Source of the DNA: Flavobacterium indicum GPTSA100-9 = DSM 17447
GTDB taxonomy: Bacteria; Bacteroidota; Bacteroidia; Flavobacteriales; Flavobacteriaceae
Direction: 5' to 3'
Length of the DNA: 64,000 bases
NCBI RefSeq assembly: GCF_000455605.1
Contig: NC_017025.1
Span: 2,914,001-2,978,000 of the forward strand
The notes beneath the pieces were generated by a model that did no database searches, was not told where the DNA came from, and saw only the letters and a list, made by a program, of their open reading frames with translations. Shown in pieces: positions 43,884 to 54,111 of the stretch. The position numbers and the translations under genes were made by a program. How positions within the stretch are numbered: the stretch's first letter is position 1; every line of letters starts with the position of its first letter.

Positions 43884-45135
43884 CTTTTCTATAATACATC
43901 TTATCGAAATTTAGTTTTTCTATATTTTGATAAGATTTTTTTGTGGCCTCTTTAAAGTCATTTCCATAAGAAGTAACGGCAAGTACTCTACCCCCATTAG
44001 TTACAACTTGATTGTTTTCTAATTTTGTTCCAGCATGAAAAACAATAGAATCTTCTACATTTTCAAAACCTGTAATTACATCGCCTTTAGTATAATCTTC
44101 TGGATAGCCGCCAGCAACCACCATTACAGTAGCAGCGGTTCTTTCGTCTAATTCAAAAGTAAAGGCTTCCAACTCTTCATTAGCTACCGCTTGAAATAAT
44201 GCTACTAAATCACTTTTAATTCTTGGCAATACAACTTCCGTTTCAGGGTCACCCATTCTTACATTGTACTCAATTACAAACGGATCGTTTCCAACTTTTA
44301 TTAAGCCAATAAAAACAAAACCTTTGTATTCAATATTGTCATTTTTTAATCCATTTACAGTTGGAATCACAATTCTTTCCTCAATTTTTTGCATGAAATC
44401 AGCATCAACAAAAGGTACGGGTGAAATAGCTCCCATTCCTCCTGTGTTTAAACCTTGGTCTCCTTCTCCAATCCTTTTATAATCTTTTGCTGTAGGGAGA
44501 ATTTTGTAGCTTTTACCATCGGTTAAAACGAAGCAACTTAATTCAATTCCATCTAAAAACTCTTCAATCACAACTTTGGCACTTGCTGCACCAAATTTAG
44601 CCTCCACTAACATATTTTTCAATTCCTCTTTAGCTTCTTGAAGATCGTTAAGGATTAAAACACCTTTACCAGCAGCTAAACCATCCGCTTTCAACACAAA
44701 TGGAGGTTGTAATGTTTCTAAAAAAGCAAATCCTTCATTTACAGTTTCCGCTGTAAAACTTTGATATTTAGCCGTTGGAATAGTATTTTTAACTAAAAAT
44801 TGTTTCGCAAATTCTTTACTTCCTTCTAATTGTGCCCCGTATTTTGAAGGTCCAATTACTGGTATAGACGATAATTCTGCATCGTTTTTAAAGAAATCAT
44901 AAACACCATTAACCAAGGGATCTTCTGGTCCTACTACCACCATTTTTATGTTTTCTTGTAAAACAAATGTTTTAACCGCTTCAAAATCATTAGGATTAAT
45001 AGCTACATTTTTCGCTATTTGCTGAGTTCCTGCATTACCTGGCGCTACAAATAATTGCGTGCATTGAGAACTTTGAGTAATTTTCCATGCAAAAGCATGT
45101 TCTCTTCCGCCTGAACCTAAAAGTAAAATATTCAT
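43864..45135 (-). CDS. purD: Phosphoribosylamine--glycine ligase
   Basis: It joins glycine to phosphoribosylamine in the second step of purine synthesis. The 423-residue ATP-grasp enzyme starts MNILLLGSGGREHAFAWKI and has the family motifs KADGLAAGKGV, DGIELSCFVLTDGKSY, GLNTGGMGAISP and NVRMGDPETEVVLPR. Length matches the E. coli enzyme (429). It is transcribed alone from a promoter with TATTTTTG (45156-45163, minus strand). Confidence 0.97.
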   Translation of the reverse strand: MNILLLGSGGREHAFAWKITQSSQCTQLFVAPGNAGTQQIAKNVAINPNDFEAVKTFVLQENIKMVVVGPEDPLVNGVYDFFKNDAELSSIPVIGPSKYGAQLEGSKEFAKQFLVKNTIPTAKYQSFTAETVNEGFAFLETLQPPFVLKADGLAAGKGVLILNDLQEAKEELKNMLVEAKFGAASAKVVIEEFLDGIELSCFVLTDGKSYKILPTAKDYKRIGEGDQGLNTGGMGAISPVPFVDADFMQKIEERIVIPTVNGLKNDNIEYKGFVFIGLIKVGNDPFVIEYNVRMGDPETEVVLPRIKSDLVALFQAVANEELEAFTFELDERTAATVMVVAGGYPEDYTKGDVITGFENVEDSIVFHAGTKLENNQVVTNGGRVLAVTSYGNDFKEATKKSYQNIEKLNFDKMYYRKDIGFDL

Positions 45136-45155
45136 GTTGTGTTGTTTTGTTTTGG

Positions 45156-45163
45156 CAAAAATA
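45156..45163 (-). promoter_or_regulatory. -7 element of the purD promoter
   Basis: TATTTTTG on the minus strand, a full match, 20 bases before the purD ATG. No TTTG was found at the right distance. Confidence 0.5.
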
Positions 45164-45209
45164 CTTCCTTTTCTATCGAAAAAAAAATTTAGGTGTCGCG
45201 GATTATTTA

Positions 45210-45217
45210 TATTTTTG
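45210..45217 (+). promoter_or_regulatory. -7 element of the PaaK-like gene promoter
   Basis: TATTTTTG, a full match, 11 bases before the ATG at 45229. It lies inside the longer frame that opens with GTG at 45193, so it argues for the later start and a very short leader. Confidence 0.5.
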
Positions 45218-45228
45218 AAGAAACCTTT

Positions 45229-46542
45229 ATGACTGTGTTAAAACTATTTGATTTGTCTTTGTGGATTAATGGCTTTCCCATGAAAAAAGCCAAAGTTGAA
45301 TTTGAAAAAAACCTTCAAATTCCAGCTAATGACTATCAAAAATTCATTGAAAACAAACGAAAAGAAATAGTTGATTTTCATATTAAAAACAATCCTTTTT
45401 ATACCAATCTTGTTAAAGGAATTGATATTTCTAATTGGGAAGCACTTCCTGTTTTAACCAAAAAAGAGTTGCAAAAACCGTTAGTGGAACGTCTTTCTAA
45501 TGGCTTTGAAAAAAATATTTACATCAATAAAACATCTGGCTCTAGTGGTGATCCGTTTGTGTTTGCTAAAGATAAATTTTCCCATGCTTTAACTTGGTAT
45601 TCCAATATTTACCGATTTGGTTGGTTTGGAGTAGATTTTAATTCCTCGTTTCAAGCCCGATTTTATGGTATTCCACTGGATAAATTTGGTTACTATAAAG
45701 AACGACTTAAAGATTTTTTAGCTCATCGATACCGATTTCCTATTTTCGATTTATCTGATGAAGTGTTAGAAAAAGTATTGCATCATTTTTATAAAAAGAG
45801 GTTTGATTACATTAATGGTTATACGAGTTCGGTCGTTTTATTTGCCAAGTTTTTACAATCAAAAAACATCGTCTTAAAATCGATTTGTCCGAGCTTAAAA
45901 GTGTGCATGGTTACTTCAGAAATGTTGTTTGAGGACGACAAAGAAATTCTTGAAAAATGGCTGGGAGTTCCAATTGTAAATGAGTATGGTGCCTCTGAAC
46001 TGGATTTAATTGCATTTCAAAATCCGAATGGGGAATGGCAAGTGAATGCCGAAACCTTGTTTGTAGAAATATTGGATGAAAACAATCAAGCCGTCCCCAA
46101 TGGTGTTGAAGGAAAAGTGGTAATTACTTCATTGTACAATACAGCCCATCCGTTTATTCGTTACGAAATTGGAGATGTAGGTGTTTTAGATGAAAAAAGC
46201 ACTTGGAAAAAACCAATTTTAAAGAAACTGATTGGAAGAACTAACGATGTGGCACTCTTACCAAGTGGAAAAAAATCACCTGGATTGACTTTTTATTATG
46301 TGACCAAGAGTATTATTCAAGACGATGGAAATGTAAAAGAATTTATTGTAAAACAAACCAGCATTGCTACATTTGAAATTGATTATGTTAGCGAAAAAGA
46401 ATTAACTCCGCAACAAATAAAAGCTATTGAAATTGCAATTGCTACTTATTTAGAACCTGGTTTGCATTTTACTTATAACCGTAAACTTGTATTAGAACGC
46501 ACAAAAAGAGGGAAACTAAAACAGTTTCAAAGTTTTGTGTAA
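45229..46542 (+). CDS. PaaK/CapK-like adenylate-forming enzyme of the polysaccharide locus
   Basis: A 437-residue member of the phenylacetate-CoA ligase-like branch of adenylate-forming enzymes. It shows the ATP-binding loop KTSGSSGDPF, the NEYGASELD motif, and a C-terminal subdomain with GRTNDVALLPSGK. CapK-type relatives occur in capsule loci, where the acid they activate is unknown; it may feed an acyl or amino-acid decoration. A GTG at 45193 would add 12 residues but falls before the promoter. It ends 16 bases into the convergent glycosyltransferase gene. Confidence 0.82.
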   Translation: MTVLKLFDLSLWINGFPMKKAKVEFEKNLQIPANDYQKFIENKRKEIVDFHIKNNPFYTNLVKGIDISNWEALPVLTKKELQKPLVERLSNGFEKNIYINKTSGSSGDPFVFAKDKFSHALTWYSNIYRFGWFGVDFNSSFQARFYGIPLDKFGYYKERLKDFLAHRYRFPIFDLSDEVLEKVLHHFYKKRFDYINGYTSSVVLFAKFLQSKNIVLKSICPSLKVCMVTSEMLFEDDKEILEKWLGVPIVNEYGASELDLIAFQNPNGEWQVNAETLFVEILDENNQAVPNGVEGKVVITSLYNTAHPFIRYEIGDVGVLDEKSTWKKPILKKLIGRTNDVALLPSGKKSPGLTFYYVTKSIIQDDGNVKEFIVKQTSIATFEIDYVSEKELTPQQIKAIEIAIATYLEPGLHFTYNRKLVLERTKRGKLKQFQSFV

Positions 46543-47303
46543 TTTTGAATTTTATATTTTGGTTTAATAACCATTTGGGTAAATAAAAATCGGATTAAAT
46601 CGAAACCTGCTTTTAAAGCACCTTGTTGGTGGTATTCTTTGTAAACCAAATAATTATATTTAATTAATTTCCATTTTGAAGCCGAAATAGAATCTTTTCG
46701 AACACGATAATAGGCTAAATTTTCTGGTGTTGGAATTACTTTTCCCACTTGTTTCACTAAAGTAAGCCACAACATCCAATCTTGTCTTTTTTTAAAAGAA
46801 GAAATGGGTATTTTTCCAAAATAATCTACCGAATATATTCCCGTTAAATTACCCACCCAATTACAATAATATAATTGATTATAGGAAATTTGTAAAGGAG
46901 TAGTAATTACTTCATTAAGCGGATTAGCATTTTCGTCCATTAATTCGTAAAAAGAAAAAGTTAATGGTAAATCGTGTGTCTTCATAAAATGAAGTTGCTC
47001 CTGAAGTTTGGTTGGCTTCCACAAATCATCCGCGTCTAAAAAAGCAATATAGTTGCCCGAAGCCTCATTTAATGCTGTATTTCTAGCCACACCACTCCCA
47101 CTATTAACGGCTAATTGAATAAGTTTAATTCTGGTATCATTTGCAGCCAAATTGGCAACAATCTCAACAGTACGATCTTGTGAACAATCATCAACAATAA
47201 TAAGTTCCCAATTCGAATACGTTTGGTTTTGAACCGAATAAACTGTTTGAGCAATGTAATTTGCTGAATTGTAAGCAGGAGTTATAATAGAAATCAAAGC
47301 CAT
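46527..47303 (-). CDS. Glycosyltransferase family 2
   Basis: A 258-residue GT-A transferase. The N-terminus ISIITPAYNSANYIAQTVYSV is typical, ELIIVDDCSQDRT gives the first nucleotide-sugar site and DADDLW the metal-binding DxD. It probably adds one sugar to the repeat unit on the cytosolic face of the inner membrane. It overlaps the upstream phosphotransferase gene by one base, so they are coupled. Confidence 0.9.
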   Translation of the reverse strand: MALISIITPAYNSANYIAQTVYSVQNQTYSNWELIIVDDCSQDRTVEIVANLAANDTRIKLIQLAVNSGSGVARNTALNEASGNYIAFLDADDLWKPTKLQEQLHFMKTHDLPLTFSFYELMDENANPLNEVITTPLQISYNQLYYCNWVGNLTGIYSVDYFGKIPISSFKKRQDWMLWLTLVKQVGKVIPTPENLAYYRVRKDSISASKWKLIKYNYLVYKEYHQQGALKAGFDLIRFLFTQMVIKPKYKIQNYTKL

Positions 47304-48655
47304 TAGTATGCCTTTTCTTCGCCTTTAATGGCATTTACAACTGTTTTAAAAATAATTTTTAAATCTAGAAGAATTGTCCAATTTTCTAAATAAAAAATAT
47401 CAAAACGCACACGATTAACTATATCTTTATCCGTTTCAACTTCACCTCTATATCCGTTAATTTGAGCCAATCCTGTTATACCTGGTTTAATAAAATGGCG
47501 AACCATAAATTTATCTACACTTTTGGCATACATTTCTGTATGGCTAACCATGTGTGGTCTTGGTCCAACAACAGACATTTCGCCAAGTAACACATTGAAA
47601 AATTGAGGCAATTCATCTATACTTGATTTTCGTAAAAATCTGCCCAATCTAGTAATTCTAGGGTCGTTTTTTTGCACTTGTTCTAAATCGGCAATTGGAT
47701 TTAATCGCATAGATCTAAATTTATAACACATGAATTCTTCATAATTTAATCCGTTTCTTTTTTGTTTAAAAAAAACAGGTCCTTTAGAATCCAATTTTAT
47801 AAGAATTGCTAAAATAGGCGTAAGCCAAGAAAGAAGTAATACAATTATTAATAGCGAAAATCCGATATCAAAAATTCTTTTAAATCTTTTATTAATCTCT
47901 TTTTCTAGCGGTATAGTTCTTAACGAAATTATTGGAATATATCCATAATACTCCACCGCTAAATTTCTAAGTAATGTGTTTTTGCTATCGGGTAAAAGTT
48001 TTATGGTTTTTAAATTATTATCGGCAAAATTAATAAGATCCTCCACATCATTATTGCTCAATGTATTTAATGCTCCATACATTTCATCTACTTTGTTTTC
48101 TAATACAAAGTTGAACGCTTCTTCTAAACCTTGCTTTTTATTACTTTTTAAATCGAATATTTTTAAAAGATTATAGCCATAATCAGGATTATCATTAAAA
48201 AAGAACTCAAGTTCTTCAACACTTTTCCCGTTACCTATGATAACTACTTTTCGAAGATTACCTCCGTAAAAAAGGCGGTATTTCCTTAAAAGATAGAAAA
48301 TTGAAAATTTTAAAAAGGCTACAGCTGCAAAACAAACAAATATATAATTCCAAACTTCATGGGTTGTAACATATTTATACTTGTAGCCTACGTAGGCAAA
48401 AGTCACTAAACTAATAAAGAAAAATTGTTTAATTAATTTTCCTAAAATTTGAGTTTCTTTAGTATAACGATAAACTTCATAAAATCCAGAATAATAAGAT
48501 ATTGCCAACCAAAAAGTAGAAACAATGGTATGATAACCAAAGTTACTCATAGCTGGTCTCATACAAACTAATATTAAAAGATTTAGTATAAGTAAATCTA
48601 ATACGGTTTGTATTGGTCCAATATAACCTGAATATCTGCCTGTTTTTCTTTTCAA
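47303..48655 (-). CDS. Undecaprenyl-phosphate sugar phosphotransferase (WcaJ/WbaP type)
   Basis: A 450-residue initiating enzyme that puts the first sugar phosphate on undecaprenyl phosphate. The N-terminal half has four membrane helices and a CoA-binding-like soluble domain (KVVIIGNGKSVEEL); the C-terminal catalytic part has one re-entrant helix, then KRNGLNYEEFMCYKFRSM and KSSIDELPQFFNVLLGEMS followed by VVGPRPH. Full length (450-470) is usual for this group. It follows the decarboxylase gene with no gap. Confidence 0.92.
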   Translation of the reverse strand: MKRKTGRYSGYIGPIQTVLDLLILNLLILVCMRPAMSNFGYHTIVSTFWLAISYYSGFYEVYRYTKETQILGKLIKQFFFISLVTFAYVGYKYKYVTTHEVWNYIFVCFAAVAFLKFSIFYLLRKYRLFYGGNLRKVVIIGNGKSVEELEFFFNDNPDYGYNLLKIFDLKSNKKQGLEEAFNFVLENKVDEMYGALNTLSNNDVEDLINFADNNLKTIKLLPDSKNTLLRNLAVEYYGYIPIISLRTIPLEKEINKRFKRIFDIGFSLLIIVLLLSWLTPILAILIKLDSKGPVFFKQKRNGLNYEEFMCYKFRSMRLNPIADLEQVQKNDPRITRLGRFLRKSSIDELPQFFNVLLGEMSVVGPRPHMVSHTEMYAKSVDKFMVRHFIKPGITGLAQINGYRGEVETDKDIVNRVRFDIFYLENWTILLDLKIIFKTVVNAIKGEEKAY

Positions 48656-49639
48656 TTAATAGATATATTTTGAAAAATCTTTATGTTCTTCCTTCGCTAA
48701 TTCTTCAGGTGATAAAGATTTAAAATAGTCATACGTAATTTTCATTCCTTCTGCTCTTGGCACTTTTGCTTCCCAACCTAATAATTCTTTGGCTCTGGTT
48801 GTATCAGGTTGACGTTGCATAGGGTCATTTACAGGTAAATCTTTATAAATGATTTTTTGAGTAGTACCTGTTAATTTTATTATTTCTTCTGCAAAATCTT
48901 TAATAGTAATTTCATCTGGATTACCAATGTTTACTGGTAAATGGTAATCTGAATGCAACAATCTAAAAATACCTTCTACTTGATCATCCACATAACAAAA
49001 CGAACGTGTTTGGCTTCCATCGCCAAAAACAGTTAAATCTTCCCCTCTTAAGGCTTGACCTATAAAAGCAGGGATTACACGCCCGTCGTTTAAACGCATT
49101 CTAGGCCCGTATGTATTGAATATTCGAACAATTCTTGTTTCTACCCCATGGAATGTGTGATAAGCCATTGTGATTGCTTCCTGATAACGTTTTGCTTCGT
49201 CATAAACCCCTCTTGGGCCAATGGTATTTACATTTCCATAATAATCTTCGGTTTGTGGGTGCACTAAAGGATCACCATATACTTCTGACGTAGAAGCGAT
49301 CAATATTCTTGCTTTTTTAACTCGTGCTAATCCTAATAAATTATGCGTTCCCATTGCTCCAACTTTTAACGTTTGGATAGGAATTTTTAAATAATCAATT
49401 GGACTTGCTGGTGATGCAAAATGAAGAATATAATCTAATTTACCCGGAACATGGACAAATTTAGTAATATCGTGATGGTAAAATTCAAAGTTTTTTTCTT
49501 TAAACAAATGTTCAATATTTTTTAAATCGCCTGTAATTAAATTGTCCATTCCAATTACGAAATAGCCTTCTGCTATAAATCGATCACATAAATGTGAACC
49601 CAAAAATCCCGCTGCTCCTGTAATTAATATGCGTTTCAT
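48656..49639 (-). CDS. uxs: UDP-glucuronate decarboxylase (UDP-xylose synthase)
   Basis: A 327-residue short-chain dehydrogenase/reductase enzyme that makes UDP-xylose from UDP-glucuronate. The NAD loop is [11 protein letters not shown] (7-17), the catalytic Tyr and Lys are in YDEAKR with TSEVYGDP upstream, and [12 protein letters not shown] is the family's hallmark. UDP-glucuronate itself must come from a dehydrogenase outside the window. Its stop and the following phosphotransferase start are adjacent (48656/48655). Confidence 0.9.
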   Translation of the reverse strand: MKRILITGAAGFLGSHLCDRFIAEGYFVIGMDNLITGDLKNIEHLFKEKNFEFYHHDITKFVHVPGKLDYILHFASPASPIDYLKIPIQTLKVGAMGTHNLLGLARVKKARILIASTSEVYGDPLVHPQTEDYYGNVNTIGPRGVYDEAKRYQEAITMAYHTFHGVETRIVRIFNTYGPRMRLNDGRVIPAFIGQALRGEDLTVFGDGSQTRSFCYVDDQVEGIFRLLHSDYHLPVNIGNPDEITIKDFAEEIIKLTGTTQKIIYKDLPVNDPMQRQPDTTRAKELLGWEAKVPRAEGMKITYDYFKSLSPEELAKEEHKDFSKYIY

Positions 49640-49658
49640 GTAGTTTTTTTCAATATTT

Positions 49659-51002
49659 TTAAAAATGAAAATCTTTTATCAATTGTTTTTTCTGTTCGTT
49701 ATTGTTCATAAAAAAACAATAAAACATGATAAAAAAACAAACTCCTCGTTGCCTCCATAAAAAAGATTCTGTCAAAAATAAGCTTATCATTAGAATTGCG
49801 AAAGTAATATGGATAAAATCTTTATTTGAAAAAGCCTTTTTAATATTTAAAAACAACATTAGAATCAAAAAAAACAAACCAACTATTCCTAAGTCGGCGA
49901 AATTTTGAACATATTGATTGTGAAAATTATAGGATCCGTATCCTGGATATAAATTGTGTTCTTTTTCTTTTTCTTGGATTTTTTCTTGAGAAGCATTCAT
50001 CCCGAAACCTTTCCAGAAAATTGGATATTCCATTATTAGTTCTTTAAAAACTCTAACTTGATATACACGAAAAGCCGTTCCAGGAAAATAATCATTATGA
50101 GTAAATTTTTCTTGATTCCAAGCTTGGTAAATACTTATATTATTTACACTACTACTGGTATTACTGTTGTTTGTTAAACTAGAATTGGTGTTGCTGGTAA
50201 ATTCAATTAAAAAACGTTCTTTAATTTTACTAAAAGACAAAATAACACCAAGTAGAACCAATACAATAGTGGCATTTCTTAATCGTAGTTTATTCGCTAT
50301 TTTAGAAGAGTAAAAAGTACGTAAAAAGATTAAAACTATAAAAACGATTATAATGTTTTTTGAAGATAATAATAAAACAAAAACAAATAATAATCCTAAA
50401 ATTATTTTTTCAATAGTTGTTTTAGATTCTTTACAAAAGAAATAAAAAAAGGATAGTACAACATAAACAGATACATGAATTGCATTTAACAATCTAGGTA
50501 CTAATCCTGTATCTACATCATTTTCAGGACCATGATAAAAGAAAACAGATACATCTTTCGTTAAAATGTACCGAACACCTGCTCTTATTAAAAAATAAAT
50601 TACATAACCAACCATTGCAAAGCTGTAATATTTAAAAATCAAATTTTTCTGTTCAGAAGAAAATGGTTTTTTAATTACAAAAGCTAATGGAATTAAAATT
50701 AATGTAATTTCTTTAAAGATGGCCTTTAATGAATCGTCAGGTTCATAGGACCAAAAATAGGAAAGTAGCATCCAAATAAACAAACTCATTGGAACGATAA
50801 AAACGAAACCGATTTTTAATTTGCTTTTATTCAAACTTAGGAAAGCACTCAAAACAAAAATAGCTGTAGCAATATTATTAACAGCCATAGAAATTGGAAA
50901 AGTAATTAACAACAATAAAAACGGAATAAAAGTGCTATTTTTTTTACTTTCGTCTAGAATTTCTTTCCATGCAGACTTCAAAAAACTGTAAATACTGTTC
51001 AT
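49659..51002 (-). CDS. O-antigen ligase/polymerase family membrane protein (Wzy/WaaL-like)
   Basis: A 447-residue protein with about 11-12 membrane helices and one long periplasmic loop (about 260-340, with [18 protein letters not shown]), the usual outline of the O-antigen ligase/polymerase group. The loop's [17 protein letters not shown], with a conserved His-Asn, resembles the WaaL/Wzy catalytic loop. It overlaps the upstream glycosyltransferase by 59 bases; no later ATG gives an intact first helix, so the overlap is probably real. Ligase or polymerase cannot be decided. Confidence 0.82.
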   Translation of the reverse strand: MNSIYSFLKSAWKEILDESKKNSTFIPFLLLLITFPISMAVNNIATAIFVLSAFLSLNKSKLKIGFVFIVPMSLFIWMLLSYFWSYEPDDSLKAIFKEITLILIPLAFVIKKPFSSEQKNLIFKYYSFAMVGYVIYFLIRAGVRYILTKDVSVFFYHGPENDVDTGLVPRLLNAIHVSVYVVLSFFYFFCKESKTTIEKIILGLLFVFVLLLSSKNIIIVFIVLIFLRTFYSSKIANKLRLRNATIVLVLLGVILSFSKIKERFLIEFTSNTNSSLTNNSNTSSSVNNISIYQAWNQEKFTHNDYFPGTAFRVYQVRVFKELIMEYPIFWKGFGMNASQEKIQEKEKEHNLYPGYGSYNFHNQYVQNFADLGIVGLFFLILMLFLNIKKAFSNKDFIHITFAILMISLFLTESFLWRQRGVCFFIMFYCFFMNNNEQKKQLIKDFHF

Positions 51003-52050
51003 TTATTTTATTCCAATTAAATGTTGAATCAATTGCTAAATAATTATTTTCAATCAAGTGCAAGTTATCACTTTTTTTGGTAGAATTTAAGATATTTTTA
51101 ACGTCATTAGAATTCGTAAAATACAATGCGTTTTCTTGTAAAACCCCTTTGTTAAATTCATTATTATGTGCCGCAATTAAAGCGCCTGAAGACATAGCTT
51201 CAAGCAATGAAGGGTTGGTACCTCCTACGGTGTGACCGTGAAAATATAGATTAGAGTAAAATCGTAAATGATTCAATGCATTTAGGTTATAAATAGCGCC
51301 TAAAAATCGAATACGTTTATCCGAAGAAAATTTATTTTTTAAATATTCCCCGTGTTTATTTTGATGGTTTCCAATTACCAATATAGGCATAGTTGTGTTG
51401 GATTGCGCATAACCATCCAACACCATTTCAAAATTATTTTCTGGTTCAAAACGAGCCATTATCATGTTAAATTGGTATTCATTAACATCATACTCATTCA
51501 AAACTTCTGAATTATTTGCTTTAAAATTGTCTGCCCCATAAGCTATGTATTTGCTTGGAACATGATATTTTTGTTGTAAATAATTTTGAATACCTAATGA
51601 ATCGGCGATAAGAAAATCACTGTTTTTAACTGCTAACTTTTCAGCCCATTTCAATGCTTGTTGAACAGGTTTTGAATACTTTGTTCTTTTCCATTCTAAC
51701 CCATCCATATTGGTAATTACTACGGCATTTTTGGGGTGTAATTTAAACCAAACCGAACTACTAGTATAACCTAGTTGAAGTATAATATCAAAGTTTTTTT
51801 TTCTAGCGTCTAAAATACAATTTAGGTCGTAAATAAATTGACCTATTGTACCTATTTTATTTTCAGGATCATGGCAATGAATTAATTTCACGCCTTTAAA
51901 TTCTTTTTCTTGATAAGGATGTGTGTGCGAATTATATACATAGACCTCGTGTCCTTTTTCTGCTAAAAAAACAGAAAAAAACTCAGCAAATTGTTCAAAA
52001 CCTCCGTAATGATTGGGAACGCCACGTGTGCCTAAGATGCCTATTTTCAT
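50944..52050 (-). CDS. Glycosyltransferase with DUF1972 N-terminus (rhamnosyltransferase-like GT4)
   Basis: A 368-residue GT-B transferase. It begins KIGILGTRGVPNHYGGFEQFAEFF, the mark of the DUF1972 group to which the rhamnosyltransferase WchF/Cps2T belongs, and the donor site has ARFEPENNFEMVLDGY, HGHTVGGTNPSLLEAMS. Given dTDP-rhamnose genes nearby, it may transfer rhamnose; that is inferred. It heads the minus-strand run of five polysaccharide genes. Confidence 0.87.
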   Translation of the reverse strand: MKIGILGTRGVPNHYGGFEQFAEFFSVFLAEKGHEVYVYNSHTHPYQEKEFKGVKLIHCHDPENKIGTIGQFIYDLNCILDARKKNFDIILQLGYTSSSVWFKLHPKNAVVITNMDGLEWKRTKYSKPVQQALKWAEKLAVKNSDFLIADSLGIQNYLQQKYHVPSKYIAYGADNFKANNSEVLNEYDVNEYQFNMIMARFEPENNFEMVLDGYAQSNTTMPILVIGNHQNKHGEYLKNKFSSDKRIRFLGAIYNLNALNHLRFYSNLYFHGHTVGGTNPSLLEAMSSGALIAAHNNEFNKGVLQENALYFTNSNDVKNILNSTKKSDNLHLIENNYLAIDSTFNWNKINEQYLQFFEVCMERNSRRK

Positions 52051-52145
52051 TTGCTATTGTCGAATTTATCTGAAAATTGCAAAGTAAATGGAATTTTTTA
52101 AACATTAAATGACTTTAATCAATTATTTTCTATTTAAATAATTGT

Positions 52146-52153
52146 TATTTTTG
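52146..52153 (+). promoter_or_regulatory. -7 element of the 2OG-oxygenase promoter
   Basis: TATTTTTG, a full match, 18 bases before the ATG at 52172. It excludes the in-frame TTG at 52142 as a start. Confidence 0.5.
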
Positions 52154-52171
52154 CATGTAAACATTTTTGAA

Positions 52172-52948
52172 ATGATCAATTTTGATAAAATAGAAGCAAA
52201 TTTAGAAAGCTTAAGAATACAATATTTAACTGCTCAGCCTTTTCCTTATTTAATTATTGATGGGTTTTGTGATGAAGAAAAATTAACAAAAGCTTATAAT
52301 TCTATTCCAGAGTTAGATAATAAAAGTAGAGATTATGCTTTTGCAAATAACAAATTTGAAAAATCAAATTACAAAGTACTTTCTCCTGAATTAGACGAAT
52401 TGTATCATGATTTAGCTTCGGAACGTTTTAATAAAATTTTATCATTTATTACAGCTAAGAAAATATTTGTTGACCCAAAGAACCATGGTGGTGGTTTACA
52501 CCAAGGAAAAAAGAATAGCTTTTTAGATATGCATTTGGATTTCAACTATCATCCCATCAACAAAAACTGGTATAGAGAACTAAATTTGCTTTTATACTTA
52601 AACAAAGATTGGAAAGAAGAGTATAAAGGTCACTTAAAAATTAGAGATCTTAGAACTGATGAAGAAGCAGAATTAGCCGTTCCTTTTAATCGTTTGATTA
52701 TTCAACAATGTGCTCCTTACACTTTGCATGGTTATGACATGACCAATTTCCCAGAGGGAAGATACAGAACGTCTATTGCAACGTATGCATATCAAGTACA
52801 CAATATGCATTTTGAAAAACCAAGAACTACCGATTGGTTTCCGAAAGAAGATGCTTCATTTGCCAAAAAATTATTAGCTAAAAATTATAATTTCTTAGTA
52901 CAAACTAAAAATAAATTTTTTGGTAGTGGTACGGCTAAAAACCAGTAA
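52172..52948 (+). CDS. 2-oxoglutarate/Fe(II)-dependent oxygenase (prolyl 4-hydroxylase-like)
   Basis: A 258-residue enzyme from the ATG at 52172. The iron site is visible as HLD in FLDMHLDFNYH and a later H in YTLHGYDM; the R in GRYRTSIATY would hold 2-oxoglutarate. Such oxygenases occur in surface polysaccharide loci, where they may hydroxylate a sugar, lipid or protein; the substrate is unknown. It is read with the next glycosyltransferase, five bases apart, opposite to both flanking blocks. Confidence 0.83.
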   Translation: MINFDKIEANLESLRIQYLTAQPFPYLIIDGFCDEEKLTKAYNSIPELDNKSRDYAFANNKFEKSNYKVLSPELDELYHDLASERFNKILSFITAKKIFVDPKNHGGGLHQGKKNSFLDMHLDFNYHPINKNWYRELNLLLYLNKDWKEEYKGHLKIRDLRTDEEAELAVPFNRLIIQQCAPYTLHGYDMTNFPEGRYRTSIATYAYQVHNMHFEKPRTTDWFPKEDASFAKKLLAKNYNFLVQTKNKFFGSGTAKNQ

Positions 52949-52953
52949 TCGTT

Positions 52954-54111
52954 TTGAATAAAAATGTTTTAATAATTAATCAATCTGCTGAACTTTATGG
53001 GGCAGATAAAGCTATTTTAGAATTAATTGAAAATTTCCCAGAAGGTTACACTCCAATAGTAGTTTTACATGAAGACGGCCCGTTAAAAGACCTCCTTGAA
53101 AACTTATCTGTTCAGGTAATAAAATCCTCAGTAATAAAGGTTAAAAGAGGAATATTAAAACCTTCTTTTTTTCTTCAACTACCTTTTGAAATACTAAAAT
53201 CTTTTTTTACCATTAAAAAAGAATTAAGAGGAAAAAAAATAGCTATAGTTCATTCCAATGCTACTTCCGTTTTTATTGGAGCTTTTTATGCTTTTTTCTT
53301 TCGTATTCCCCACATATGGCATGTACATGAGATTATAGAAAAACCAGAACGTATTGCAAAAATATATCCTAGAATTGTTAGTTTTTTTTCAAATAAGGTG
53401 GTTTTTAATTCAAAAGCAACTGAGAAACATTTCATTGGTATATTTCCTAAAATTTCAAAAAAAGGAATCGTAGTATACAATGGTTTAAAAAGAAATATTC
53501 CTTATTTAACAACAGAAGAAATAATAAAATTTAAACAAACACATTTTAATTCAAATTCATCTGATATAATAATTACAATTATAGGTCGAATAAGTGAAAT
53601 TAAAGGACAAAAAATAGCCGTTTCCGCTTTAAAAAAAATAGTTAATGAATTTACTAATGTTAAGTTAATTATTATTGGTTCCTATGTTACAGGTAAAAAT
53701 CAATATTATATTGAATTATTAAACATGATTGATTCTTATAAACTTAAACAAAAAGTAGAATTTATAGATTTTAAAGAAGCTATTTGGCCTTATTATGACG
53801 CTTCAGACATCATATTAATGCCTTCAACAGAACCGGAATCTTTTGGTCTTGTAGCTGCTGAAGGGCTTTTATCAAAAAAAAATGTAATTGCTTCAAATAT
53901 TGGTGCGTTACCTGAAATAATAATTCACGAAAAAACAGGATTGTTGTTTGAGCCAAATAATGCAGAAGACTTGGCTAATAAAATAGCATTACTTTTACGA
54001 AATAGCGATATAAATTATGGGATATCAGGTAATACTCATGTATACAATAATTTTAATACTACCCAATTAAAAGAAAATTTTGAAAAAATTTATGTAGCCT
54101 TAGCAAGATGA
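52954..54111 (+). CDS. Glycosyltransferase family 4
   Basis: A 385-residue GT-B transferase. It starts VLIINQSAELYGADKAILEL; the second half has TIIGRISEIKGQKIAVSAL and the nucleotide-sugar motif PSTEPESFGLVAAEGLLSKK, typical of GT4. The only suitable start is a TTG at 52954 (MNKNVLII); the nearby ATG is out of frame. It ends 22 bases into the convergent polymerase gene. Confidence 0.88.
   Translation: MNKNVLIINQSAELYGADKAILELIENFPEGYTPIVVLHEDGPLKDLLENLSVQVIKSSVIKVKRGILKPSFFLQLPFEILKSFFTIKKELRGKKIAIVHSNATSVFIGAFYAFFFRIPHIWHVHEIIEKPERIAKIYPRIVSFFSNKVVFNSKATEKHFIGIFPKISKKGIVVYNGLKRNIPYLTTEEIIKFKQTHFNSNSSDIIITIIGRISEIKGQKIAVSALKKIVNEFTNVKLIIIGSYVTGKNQYYIELLNMIDSYKLKQKVEFIDFKEAIWPYYDASDIILMPSTEPESFGLVAAEGLLSKKNVIASNIGALPEIIIHEKTGLLFEPNNAEDLANKIALLLRNSDINYGISGNTHVYNNFNTTQLKENFEKIYVALAR

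Noticed and set aside
49726..49908. 60-codon plus-strand frame opposite the ligase gene
   Set aside because: Lys/Ile-rich shadow of an AT-rich membrane gene.
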